From the NCBI GenBank assembly GCA_964635325.1, contig CAZWOL010000025.1:1-39099 (forward strand): a DNA stretch of 39,099 nt. Reading direction: 5' to 3'. The notes beneath the pieces were generated by a model. That model was not told the origin of the DNA. It ran no database searches and worked only from the letters and a program-made list of their open reading frames with translations. This stretch comes from BOG-1112 sp964635325. GTDB taxonomy: Bacteria > Bdellovibrionota_B > Oligoflexia > Oligoflexales > Bog-1112. Position 1 is the first letter of the stretch. Each line of letters begins with the position of its first letter. Positions 16,209-24,339 of the stretch are shown here, piece by piece. Position numbers and translations under genes: made by a program.

Positions 16209-17480
16209 CTAAGAACAAGAGGCATCTTGTCTCAGCACAGGTCGTATCTGAGCATAGGCTACGATGATAGCCAGCATGTTAGGTAGATTCAGAAAATTGT
16301 AGAGCTCCATCAATACACCCGCACCATCACTTCGAAAGTGCTCAGACTCCAGTAAGCTAAGAAAATGCTGACGTTCTTCGGTCGTCGTATGCTCATCAAA
16401 TTGGAGACCAGTTCGACTTATCCAAAAGTAGGGATGTGAATAGATTTGACGAAGGGACGAGTAGCGACGTTCCCTAACCCCTTGATTTGTACACAGCAAC
16501 TTCGACATCAAATCAGCAACAATATGTCCAATTCGGCAATGACTTGCAAACAAATGTAGTCGCAAATGATCTCGACTTGCACCTGCATGGAGCAACCACT
16601 CCGGATCGATTTCAACACCTCTAACTACCGAATCGATTCGAATAAATCTAACCTTATAAGGGGTCCGCTTAGTATAAAGCTCATACAAAACTATAGCAGC
16701 AGCGTAAAGATCCACCTGCTGCAACGGAATTTGTTCTTCAGAAAAAACTTCAGGACACATATATACAGGAGTTCCACAAAATCTTGGAACAGCTATAAAA
16801 TTATAACCATCTTCTATAGCAAATCCAAAATCTGCAAGTTTGAGCTGATCATTCTCATCAAACAGCAAATTTTCTGTTTTCACATCTCGATGCACAAAAC
16901 CACGGCTAAAAAGATCCTGTAGACCTCTCAAAAGCGAATAAAAATGACAACGAATCTTGGACTCTCCCAAGTATAGATTAGCATCTAAACTCTTCAAGTA
17001 ACTTGCCAGATCACCTTTGCACACTGGAAAGAACAGCCAGTTCTCCCTGCCCTGCATATAGCCAACCTCTAGGGGTAAGAGCGGCAGAAGCAAATGAGAG
17101 CTATCCACTCCTCGCATACACTCAAAAAATCTTTGCTCACGTTGGAGAGCTCTCAAAGCAGACTGATAACGATCGCTCGCTTGATCTTGCAAAATGCTAG
17201 GTCGTATCATTTTTAAAGCAACCGGTGTCCGCCCCTCACCTTGCACGAATAGCACCAACCCAAAACTACCGAGCCCCAGCACACTCAAAACGCTACTATC
17301 AGACGACGGATCCGGAGAGGAAAAGAGCTCACTGATGTCAAATATGTCATCTTTTTCGACTTCGTCAAGGAGACTGAATTCGACAGCTTTTTCATTCTTA
17401 GGGTCTTTCCCTGCGTAAATAGACAAACTTTGCAAAAGCAAAAATAATGAAATAAATAGATGAGTTCCGATGGAGCGCAT
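16209..17480 (-). CDS. Exported eukaryote-like Ser/Thr protein kinase (RD type)
   Basis: The 423-residue product begins with a signal peptide (MRSIGTHLFI..., cleavage near IYAG at 23-24). A full Hanks-type kinase domain follows: Gly loop GLGSFG (69-74), VALK with Lys90, helix-C Glu115, HRDVKTEN (catalytic Asp199, Asn204), DFG (217-219), GTPVYMCPE (Glu244) and DLYAAAIVLYEL with Asp257. All catalytic residues are present, so an active enzyme is expected. After the kinase domain a C-terminal region of about 75 residues has HTTTEERQHFLSLLES, also seen in the neighbouring kinase. There is no transmembrane sensor as in PknB-type kinases. The periplasm lacks ATP, so export implies final delivery outside the cell or into a host or prey cell; this is inference. 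AGGAAA precedes the ATG and a promoter lies just upstream. Confidence 0.88.
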   Translation of the reverse strand: MRSIGTHLFISLFLLLQSLSIYAGKDPKNEKAVEFSLLDEVEKDDIFDISELFSSPDPSSDSSVLSVLGLGSFGLVLFVQGEGRTPVALKMIRPSILQDQASDRYQSALRALQREQRFFECMRGVDSSHLLLPLLPLEVGYMQGRENWLFFPVCKGDLASYLKSLDANLYLGESKIRCHFYSLLRGLQDLFSRGFVHRDVKTENLLFDENDQLKLADFGFAIEDGYNFIAVPRFCGTPVYMCPEVFSEEQIPLQQVDLYAAAIVLYELYTKRTPYKVRFIRIDSVVRGVEIDPEWLLHAGASRDHLRLHLFASHCRIGHIVADLMSKLLCTNQGVRERRYSSLRQIYSHPYFWISRTGLQFDEHTTTEERQHFLSLLESEHFRSDGAGVLMELYNFLNLPNMLAIIVAYAQIRPVLRQDASCS

Positions 17481-17517
17481 AATTTTCCTAAATTTTTAGA
17501 GGTGATATAGAGGAAAT

Positions 17518-17546
17518 TTTCTACCTAGTTGCAAAAGATACGTCAA
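17518..17546 (-). promoter_or_regulatory. Promoter of the downstream kinase gene
   Basis: On the minus strand, TTGACG (17541-17546) and TAGAAA (17518-17523) are separated by 17 bases. The start would fall about 30 bases before the kinase ATG at 17480. This suggests the second kinase gene can be transcribed alone. Confidence 0.5.
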
Positions 17547-17554
17547 GCCTAAGT

Positions 17555-18802
17555 TCAATGTTTTCCAGGCGCAGATAGCAAAGGCGCTATAAAAAGAAAA
17601 GAAATAATTTGCCTAAGAGCCTCTGCGGAAGGAAGCCACTGCTGTAAAGAAGAGACAGTTTCAACAAAATATAAATTCTGACTTTCAATCATTGCAATGA
17701 TCTGCGCACGTTCTGCAGGAGTTGTCTCTGCAGAGATTTGAATGCCACTCACCTGATTGCTCCATAAAAACGGATGCACGAGAATCATTGAGAGCTCACT
17801 ATAGCAATGATTTTGCCTAGATATTAGGCGAGTAATAAGATTGGCTGCCCAATAACTAATTCTTGGATCTTTCCGCAAATGCTTATTCAATGCTACCGGA
17901 TTACCAACTAAGCGAAACCACCATTCCCCATTTTGAATACAACCATTTTCAAATAAAAATGGAAAAGACTTTGTGAGCAAAATATGTAGAATTATGCCCG
18001 CAGCATAGTAATCTCGATGATAATTTGAAAAAGAGATGCGCATCAATGCCTCTGGACACATATACTCTTGAGTCCCATCTAAATGCTGACCAAAATGATT
18101 ATATCGCGGACTCGATAGACCAAAATCGATGAATTGAATGCGCCCATAACGATCTAGACACATGTTCTCAAGCTTTAGGTCACCGTGGACATATCCTAGA
18201 TTCCTCAAATGCATGAGTGCTGAAAGTATTTGGAGAAAATACTCTCGAACCCTATCCTCGCACCAATATTCTCCCTGAGGCAGCTGCCTCAGATGCTCGA
18301 GCAAGTCAGACCCCTCAAAAAACGGAAGATGTATTTCGTAAGTCTCTCTATTAATACACAATGCCTGGGGCACATTGGGATGGAAGTGCTCCCTCGATCT
18401 CTCAAAAAATTTTACTTCGCGATAAAAACACCGAAGGGCAAAGTCAAGACTGTTTACATCTAAATCAGGAATAATAGATTTCACAGCAATAACATTGCCA
18501 CTTTCATCTACTCGTCGTTCTACCACACCACATGAACCACTTGCCTCCATGATGACTGGCACAGGCTCCTCCGACTGAATGATTGGAGACTCATCTTCAT
18601 GATGTTCCTCATCGTCGTCACCTTCGTCATCGCTTTGATTAGAAGCCATTTCGAGATCAAATTGCTCATTAGGATCAGATATACAGGATGACAATTTGCT
18701 ACAAAGCCCTCCAGCATAGGAGTTTAGGCCTGCTAACAAAAATAAAATCGCAATTATGCAATGAAATTGCATCATAGAATTCAAAATAAAATCCAATCGC
18801 AT
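17555..18802 (-). CDS. Exported Ser/Thr kinase-like protein (non-RD type)
   Basis: The frame opens at TTG (18817); ATG at 18802 or the ATG pair at 18775/18772 are better starts, and all give a signal peptide ending near NSYAGG. From 18802 it is 415 residues. An acidic linker (SDDEGDDDEEHHEDES, about 57-72) precedes the kinase domain: Gly loop reduced to SGSCG, VIAVK with Lys108, Glu129, HGDLKLEN (Asp208, Asn213), DFG (Asp226) and GTQEYMCPE (Glu251). Gly replaces Arg in HRD, the non-RD form usually not controlled by activation-loop phosphorylation. The first Gly of the loop is also lost. The C-terminal extension has ETTPAERAQIIAMIES, matching the adjacent kinase. The two are paralogues from an old duplication, as identity outside motifs is low. 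Role as for its neighbour: likely a secreted effector. Confidence 0.85.
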   Translation of the reverse strand: MRLDFILNSMMQFHCIIAILFLLAGLNSYAGGLCSKLSSCISDPNEQFDLEMASNQSDDEGDDDEEHHEDESPIIQSEEPVPVIMEASGSCGVVERRVDESGNVIAVKSIIPDLDVNSLDFALRCFYREVKFFERSREHFHPNVPQALCINRETYEIHLPFFEGSDLLEHLRQLPQGEYWCEDRVREYFLQILSALMHLRNLGYVHGDLKLENMCLDRYGRIQFIDFGLSSPRYNHFGQHLDGTQEYMCPEALMRISFSNYHRDYYAAGIILHILLTKSFPFLFENGCIQNGEWWFRLVGNPVALNKHLRKDPRISYWAANLITRLISRQNHCYSELSMILVHPFLWSNQVSGIQISAETTPAERAQIIAMIESQNLYFVETVSSLQQWLPSAEALRQIISFLFIAPLLSAPGKH

Positions 18803-18959
18803 AGACTTTAGAAACAAAGCAAACCTATGCTAGTAGCTAAATCGAAAGAAACAGTATTCATGATTTTAAAAGGACTTAAGGCAGCAAATATAGGCTATGA
18901 GCTTCATTCATGTCCACCAAAAAATCCAGCCATCGTCTAAGCTACTAAAAACAGATTAT

Positions 18960-19976
18960 TTACTGCAAGTTATCGGAATTAAATTTGAAGACTCGAAAAA
19001 GAAAAATAAGCGCAGGAAAGATAAGAAGAGACCCCACAACCAAGGCCATCAAAAGCTGAACTTGTGTGGCTTCAGGTGCCGCAATACTAAGAAAATCGAG
19101 GTTTTTACCATCAACAATCATGAGTGTCGGGTAATTTGCTGTAAACCAACCCAGAAAAATAAAGCTAAGTTCTGAGCTTGCTGCAATACGCAACAGCAAC
19201 GGATTGTTCTGTTTCCAAACCCAAGGAAAACCAAGCAGGTTGATGGTAGCCAAAGCAAAGAAAAGTAGACTTACTGAATTACCAAAAAAAAGCTCAAGTA
19301 ATTTTGGATTCTCATTGTAAGCCACAATAAAAGCAAGCGCACCAATGACTATCGACAACACAAGAAAAATTTGAGAACGACGTAGGAAAATATCTTGAAG
19401 CTCCGCATCCTCTTTAGCCTCAGTGATCAGAAATGAACTCGCCACAAAACCACACAGCATGATGCTAAAGAGACCAACAACAAAAGGAAACAAGCCAATC
19501 CAAGGGGCAACATAGAGTTCAAAATAACTACCGTTGCTTCGCAAGTACCCTCGATGCAGAGTTGCCCCGAGCACACCCAAGAAAAAGGCTGTCCACACGC
19601 TACTTATTGCAAAAACACGCTCATAGTAAATATGAGCCGGACCTTTGATTGGATCATAATGTCCAAATGTAAAAGCCGTCCCTCGCAAGACTATACCAAC
19701 CAGCAAAGCAATGAGTGGCAAATGCAAATAGATACTCGCTGCTGCATAAGCCTCCGGAAATGCCATGAAGAGGATTACTATGATTAGGATCAGCCAAACA
19801 TGGTTGGCCTCCCAGACAGGACTAATCGCTTTAGCAATCAGTTGCCTCTGATCTTCTGTACGTTGCTTACTTTTGCACAACTCCAAAATGCCAGCACCAA
19901 AGTCTGCACCACCAAAGACCAGGTAGAGCAAAGCGGCAACGATCATAAAACCAAAATTGATATGCACCAAACTCAT
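18960..19976 (-). CDS. cydB: Cytochrome bd quinol oxidase subunit II
   Basis: CydB is the cofactor-poor membrane partner of CydA. The 338 residues form about nine membrane helices. The N-terminus (MSLVHINFGFMIVAALLYLVFGGADFGAG) and SPVWEANHVWLI near 52-63 are family signatures. The ATG overlaps the last 4 bases of cydA. No CydX-like short ORF follows before the next gene, consistent with the CioAB-like subclass that often lacks it. Confidence 0.95.
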   Translation of the reverse strand: MSLVHINFGFMIVAALLYLVFGGADFGAGILELCKSKQRTEDQRQLIAKAISPVWEANHVWLILIIVILFMAFPEAYAAASIYLHLPLIALLVGIVLRGTAFTFGHYDPIKGPAHIYYERVFAISSVWTAFFLGVLGATLHRGYLRSNGSYFELYVAPWIGLFPFVVGLFSIMLCGFVASSFLITEAKEDAELQDIFLRRSQIFLVLSIVIGALAFIVAYNENPKLLELFFGNSVSLLFFALATINLLGFPWVWKQNNPLLLRIAASSELSFIFLGWFTANYPTLMIVDGKNLDFLSIAAPEATQVQLLMALVVGSLLIFPALIFLFRVFKFNSDNLQ

Positions 19977-21298
19977 TTAGACTCCTTCAGTTCCGGAGAT
20001 GCATCATTTTCAAAACCAAAAACTCGAATCTGCCGCAATAAAAGCCAGCTTGTGACTATAGCTAGACCCGAATAGATGAAAAGAAACAAATAAAAATGAT
20101 ACTGCATACCTGGCTTGGGAGTCAGAGCATCCGCTGTACGCATCACCCCAAAGATAATCCAAGGCTGACGTCCAACTTCAGTTACGACCCATCCTGCTTC
20201 TAAAGCAATGAAGCCCAATGGACTAAGTATAGGCAGCACTTTCAGAAACCAGATGGGTAAGTCTCTCTTGCGGAGCACAAAGAAAAAATAAAGCAGGGCC
20301 ACCAAAGCAAGCAAACTCCCCAGCCCAACCATAACTTGAAAGGCAATATGCGTAACCAAAACTGGAGGCCAGTCTTCTTTAGCAAAAGCATCTAAACCTT
20401 TGACAACAGCATTGCTGTCATTAAACGCAAGAAAACTGAGCAGCCCCGGTAACTCAATCGCCCCGTAGACACTTTCCTGCTCTACAGAGGGAAGACCTCC
20501 AATGAGCAAAGGCGCCTGCGTCTGAGTATGAAAGAGAGCTTCCATTGCTGCAAGTTTGACAGGCTGCAACACAGCAACTCTCTGAGCTGCAAAATGTCCA
20601 CTTAATGGTTCAAGAAGAGCTGCAACAGATCCAAAACTCAAAGCGATGAGTAGCGCCTGCTTGTGAAGCTTCGAGTTGCGATTATACAGCCAAAGCAACG
20701 CATGAATACCTGCAACAGCAAAACCTACAGACTCAATTGCTGCCAGTTGCATATGAATGGTTTGGTGCAACCAAGCCTGGTTAAACATGGCTTTGACAGG
20801 ATCAATATTGATGGCTTTGCCATTCACCCAATCAAACCCTTGAGGGGCATTCATCCACGAATTTGCACTCAGTATGAAAATTCCAGAAATGAATCCCGTT
20901 ATACCAACCCCGAGACCAGTGCACCAATGAACCCACGGTTTAAGACGGCGCCACCCATACAGAAAAAGACCTATAGCGATAGCTTCCAAAAAGAATGCAG
21001 TACCCTCCCAAGAAAAAGGCATACCGATGATCGGCCCTGCATGCACCATAAAACCAGGCCAAAGCAAACCAAGTTCAAAAGATAAGACGGTGCCCGAAAC
21101 AGCTCCGGTTGCAAAAAGAATTGCAACACCACGGGACCACATTTGCGTAAGTCGCAAGTATTCGGATTTGTTGTAACGTAAGTACAGAAAATGAGAGGTG
21201 GCCATAAAAAAAGGCATCACCATTCCGATCGCAGCAAAGATGATATGAAAACCCAAAGAAAAGGCCATAATGCTACGAGCTGCCAATAGATCATTCAT
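19973..21298 (-). CDS. cydA: Cytochrome bd quinol oxidase subunit I
   Basis: CydA oxidises quinol and reduces O2 to water with high affinity in the inner membrane. The 441 residues carry His18, His182 and Met323 (QVMVGLG), matching the heme ligands His19, His186 and Met393 of E. coli, plus Glu98 and Glu105 of the proton path and the GRQPW motif at 377-381. The periplasmic Q loop is short, as in the CioA-type enzymes, which are often cyanide-tolerant. The gene starts 11 bases after miaE and overlaps cydB by 4 bases, so miaE-cydA-cydB is one transcript. Together with complex I upstream it gives a branched, low-oxygen-capable respiratory chain. Confidence 0.96.
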   Translation of the reverse strand: MNDLLAARSIMAFSLGFHIIFAAIGMVMPFFMATSHFLYLRYNKSEYLRLTQMWSRGVAILFATGAVSGTVLSFELGLLWPGFMVHAGPIIGMPFSWEGTAFFLEAIAIGLFLYGWRRLKPWVHWCTGLGVGITGFISGIFILSANSWMNAPQGFDWVNGKAINIDPVKAMFNQAWLHQTIHMQLAAIESVGFAVAGIHALLWLYNRNSKLHKQALLIALSFGSVAALLEPLSGHFAAQRVAVLQPVKLAAMEALFHTQTQAPLLIGGLPSVEQESVYGAIELPGLLSFLAFNDSNAVVKGLDAFAKEDWPPVLVTHIAFQVMVGLGSLLALVALLYFFFVLRKRDLPIWFLKVLPILSPLGFIALEAGWVVTEVGRQPWIIFGVMRTADALTPKPGMQYHFYLFLFIYSGLAIVTSWLLLRQIRVFGFENDASPELKESK

Positions 21299-21309
21299 AT
21301 TCCATACCT

Positions 21310-21897
21310 CTAATGTAAGCGTCCGCTTAAAGGTGATTGCAACATAGCTTCGTGCTCATCATTTGCGATGCGTACTATGGCCTCTTGAACGTCTGAATCA
21401 CTAAAATATTTTAGGGCAATATTGACAAAAATTTTATAGTGACCCTTTTCGCGTTTCGCGAGATCTATATAAAATGTTTTCAGATCGGGTTCTTCAAGAT
21501 ACTGAGCCAGCACCTGAAAACGTTCATACCCTCGTGCCTCAATCATAGCAGAAACAATGAGCCGATCCAAAAAATGTTCTTCACGCCCATGACGAATGCG
21601 TTTCAGCATAAAATTAACATAGCTGTCTGGCTCATCTGGAGGCAGATGGATGATCCCTCGTTTGGTGAGTAAGCGGTATACTTGAGCAAAATGCTCGAGT
21701 TCTTCACGAGCAAGACTGACCATCGGTTCGATAAGAAACTTGCGATCGGAATACTTCGATATAAATGACATAGCGAGAGCAGCAGCCTTGCGCTCGCAAG
21801 AGGCATGATCTAGCAGAAAGAGTTCAAAATTTTTCAAAACGTTTTGGGCCCAAGCTGCAGAACTTTGACCATGAATAGGGAGTTGGGAGTCGATCAT
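21310..21897 (-). CDS. miaE: tRNA 2-methylthio-N6-isopentenyladenosine hydroxylase
   Basis: MiaE is a soluble diiron monooxygenase that hydroxylates ms2i6A at position 37 of tRNA, using O2. The 195 residues show the ferritin-like ligand set: Glu35 (ASCERKAAALA), Glu66 and His69 (REELEHF), Glu120 (IEARGYERF), Glu150 and His153 (REKGHY). Length and motif order are those of the family. It is first in an operon with cydAB, which is unusual and links an O2-dependent tRNA modification to an O2-scavenging oxidase. GGAAAG precedes the ATG. The substrate implies MiaA and MiaB elsewhere in the genome. Confidence 0.93.
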   Translation of the reverse strand: MIDSQLPIHGQSSAAWAQNVLKNFELFLLDHASCERKAAALAMSFISKYSDRKFLIEPMVSLAREELEHFAQVYRLLTKRGIIHLPPDEPDSYVNFMLKRIRHGREEHFLDRLIVSAMIEARGYERFQVLAQYLEEPDLKTFYIDLAKREKGHYKIFVNIALKYFSDSDVQEAIVRIANDEHEAMLQSPLSGRLH

Positions 21898-21921
21898 AAT
21901 CTTTCCAAATGTTCTATAATT

Positions 21922-21961
21922 GTACCGACGGTACTATACCGAATTCATCAGCAAGAGCGAA
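21922..21961 (-). promoter_or_regulatory. miaE-cydAB promoter with palindromic operator
   Basis: On the minus strand, a -10 TATAGT (21933-21938) follows a weak -35 TTCGCT (21956-21961) at 17 bases. A perfect 13-base palindrome GTACCGACGGTAC (21922-21934) overlaps the -10 edge and the expected start, and a second overlapping palindrome GGTACTATACC lies at 21930-21940. This is the classic position of a repressor site, of a size used by TetR- or Rrf2-type dimers. The regulator is unknown. Confidence 0.55.
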
Positions 21962-22026
21962 GGATTTTTGCTTCGCGTTCAAATGTTAGGGGGTAGGCTA
22001 TTTTTACGAAAACCATCTCAAAAATC

Positions 22027-23196
22027 TTGGGTAGACCTTTACATGACTCTTCATCGCATATCAGCAACCCCAATATTTGGTGGGTAAAGCGTCGCAACGA
22101 GCTACTCTCTATTGCAGAAAAAGAAAGCCCTCGCTATGTGTATGAACTCGACAGCATCCGTTCTGCAATTGCGATGCTACAAACAATGGAGAGTCTTGAT
22201 CGCATCCATTACGCAGTAAAAGCCAACTCCTACGCCCCCCTGCTCCAGACTTTTGCAAACCACTCGTTATGCTTTGACTGTGTCTCACTTGCTGAAATTG
22301 ATCATGTGCGAGCGCTAACAAATATCGACTACACTCGCATCCTCTTCACCCCAAATTTTGCTCCAATCCAGGAATACGCCAAAGCCTTCGAGTATGGTTG
22401 TTTGGTGACTCTCGACAATCTATATCTACTTGAGCAAGCCCCAGAACTTTTTCGTAACCGCAAAATCTTCGTTCGCATTGATATCAACACACCATCAGGC
22501 CACCATCGTTTTGTTCGGACCTCTGGTAAGCATTCAAAATTTGGCATTGCATGCAATCAGATTCCTCAGCTTCTATTACAAACAAAGAAACTAAACATCA
22601 GTGTCATCGGACTACATGCGCACGTCGGCAGTGGCATTCTCAAAGCAAAGACTTGGGCAAATACAGCTAAAATTCTTGCAAAGATTGCCCACAGCTTCCC
22701 CAAAGTACGCATTCTAGATTTGGGAGGAGGGTTCGGAGTGAGGAGCCTTGGTCAAAAAGAACTCAATATTCGAGAGCTAAGAATGTCACTCCAATGCTTC
22801 AAAAATGCAAATCCTCACTTTGAGTTATGGGTTGAACCAGGACGCTTTCTAGTAGCAGATGCAGGTGTTTTGCTTTCACGCGTCACACAGATCAAGCACA
22901 AGTCTGGAAAAACATTTGTCGGATTGGATACTGGAATGAACTCTCTCATTCGATATCCTCTCTATGGGGCCTATCATCTTATTGTCAATTTGAGTCGTCT
23001 CCATGAAAAGCCATGCATGCGCGCCGATCTTGTTGGACCCATCTGTGAAAGCGGAGATGTATTAGGCCATAATCGTCTCCTTCCCAAATGCACAGAAGGA
23101 GACATCATGCTTATAGCAACGACAGGGGCCTATGGGCACGCAATGAGTTCGACCTACAATCTACGACCACCTGCAAATGAAATGATGATCGATTGA
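22027..23196 (+). CDS. lysA: PLP-dependent diaminopimelate decarboxylase-like protein
   Basis: Fold-type III decarboxylase, most like the DAP decarboxylase half of fused aspartokinase-LysA proteins. Expected reaction: meso-diaminopimelate to L-lysine. Motifs: SPRYVYELD (34-42), YAVKAN with PLP-Lys65, HAHVGSG with His198, GGGFG (233-237), EPGR (270-273), CESGD (340-344) and GAYGHAMSSTYN (367-378). At 389 residues it lacks the last 25-30 residues of stand-alone LysA, as the fused types do. The TTG at 22027 has no Shine-Dalgarno; an in-frame ATT at 22000 is preceded by AGGGGG at proper distance, so the protein may start there. An ornithine/arginine decarboxylase of the same fold is an alternative. 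No aspartokinase gene is adjacent. Confidence 0.82.
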   Translation: MGRPLHDSSSHISNPNIWWVKRRNELLSIAEKESPRYVYELDSIRSAIAMLQTMESLDRIHYAVKANSYAPLLQTFANHSLCFDCVSLAEIDHVRALTNIDYTRILFTPNFAPIQEYAKAFEYGCLVTLDNLYLLEQAPELFRNRKIFVRIDINTPSGHHRFVRTSGKHSKFGIACNQIPQLLLQTKKLNISVIGLHAHVGSGILKAKTWANTAKILAKIAHSFPKVRILDLGGGFGVRSLGQKELNIRELRMSLQCFKNANPHFELWVEPGRFLVADAGVLLSRVTQIKHKSGKTFVGLDTGMNSLIRYPLYGAYHLIVNLSRLHEKPCMRADLVGPICESGDVLGHNRLLPKCTEGDIMLIATTGAYGHAMSSTYNLRPPANEMMID

Positions 23197-23201
23197 ACTC
23201 A

Positions 23202-24068
23202 TCAAAGAACATTTAAAGGAATGTTCATATATGATTTTCCATTTGCATGTGGCGAGGGGAGACGGCCTGCTTGAATGTTCACCAACAGGCTTGGAAGTAT
23301 GAGTTTTGGTGGAGCAAGCTGACGATCACGTTCTACACGTGCTCGAACAAAATCCTCGAGGTTCGTCGTTGCATTCAGTCGCACATTAGAACGCTTTTGG
23401 TCACCAACACTAACCATTTTGCACAGAGGGCGCTTATCTGGATAGTCGTGCCCTAGATAGATGCGTGTTTCATCCGGATGCGTGTAGATCTGTGTTGTCA
23501 CGGATCTAAAGAGAGCAGCAGCATCTCCATCAGGAAAGTCACAACGTCCTGTCCCCAAATCAGGAGCAAAGATGAGATCACCGACAAAGAGGCAATCTTC
23601 AATCTGTAAGGTGTAACACGCAGGCGTATGACCCGGTGTATGCCAAGTTCGAACAGCAAATTCACCGACATCAATTTCTTTAGCATTTTTGTATAAGAAA
23701 TCGAATTGACTGCCATCGCAAGGGAACTGCGGACCAAGATCAAAAAGTTTTGCAAAATGCTTTTGCACCTTCGTGATTTCTTGACCAATACCGATCTTGG
23801 CAAGCGGAAAGGCTTCTTTCACAAGCTGCGATCCAGAAAGATGGTCAGCATGTGCATGCGTCTCAAATATATGACTAATACTCAGATCTTTTTCTCGACA
23901 ATACTTTAGAATAACATCAATAGATGTTCGACTTGTTGCAAAGGTTTGCAAATTAAAGTCCATAACCGGATCAATCAATATGCCCGCACGTGTTGCTGGC
24001 ATATGAACAACATGAGAGAGTGTGGAGCTAGCTTCATCATAGAACGACGCAACTTCAACTTTAGACAT
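23202..24068 (-). CDS. MBL-fold persulfide dioxygenase-like hydrolase
   Basis: The 288 residues follow the ETHE1/Blh type of metallo-beta-lactamase fold. Metal residues: THAHADH (His71, His73, Asp75, His76), His147 (HTPGH), Asp164 (FVGDLIF) and His207 (GHDY). The stretch GTGRCDFPDGDA (172-183) corresponds to the family TGRxDFPxGD, and LILPSLLVNIQAGRLP is near the C-terminus. Persulfide dioxygenases oxidise glutathione persulfide to sulfite using a single Fe; some relatives have other substrates, so the reaction is inferred. It converges with lysA, stops 5 bases apart. No rhodanese or sulfide:quinone reductase gene is beside it. Confidence 0.85.
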   Translation of the reverse strand: MSKVEVASFYDEASSTLSHVVHMPATRAGILIDPVMDFNLQTFATSRTSIDVILKYCREKDLSISHIFETHAHADHLSGSQLVKEAFPLAKIGIGQEITKVQKHFAKLFDLGPQFPCDGSQFDFLYKNAKEIDVGEFAVRTWHTPGHTPACYTLQIEDCLFVGDLIFAPDLGTGRCDFPDGDAAALFRSVTTQIYTHPDETRIYLGHDYPDKRPLCKMVSVGDQKRSNVRLNATTNLEDFVRARVERDRQLAPPKLILPSLLVNIQAGRLPSPHANGKSYMNIPLNVL

Positions 24069-24264
24069 AAAATTCCCATTCAGAAAAATATTTCCATATT
24101 ACTAACTTATATCATTTGACAGTGAATAGACTGCAACAAATCACATCTTAACCAAGAGCTATACTTTTGACTGTGATCCAAAGCCTCACAAATTATGCAA
24201 TAAAAAGACGAAAAATGCTTAGATCCTAACGCATTCGCTACCAAGCATGCCATCGGCTGGGTCC

Positions 24265-24293
24265 TTGCTGTTTCAGTGGCTTTATGCTATAGA
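24265..24293 (+). promoter_or_regulatory. Extended -10 promoter of the ABC-F gene
   Basis: TTGCTG at 24265-24270, 17 bases, then TATAGA at 24288-24293, with TGC immediately before it (extended -10). The start would be about 40 bases before the ATG at 24340. The rest of the 271-base spacer (24069-24339) shows no gene. Confidence 0.45.
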
Positions 24294-24339
24294 TAGTTTG
24301 CATTTTAAAATGAAACCATCCAATTTTTAAAGAATACAA

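Noticed and set aside
18818..18959. Possible cydX gene after cydB
   Set aside because: No short ORF with a single membrane helix is found on the minus strand in this spacer.
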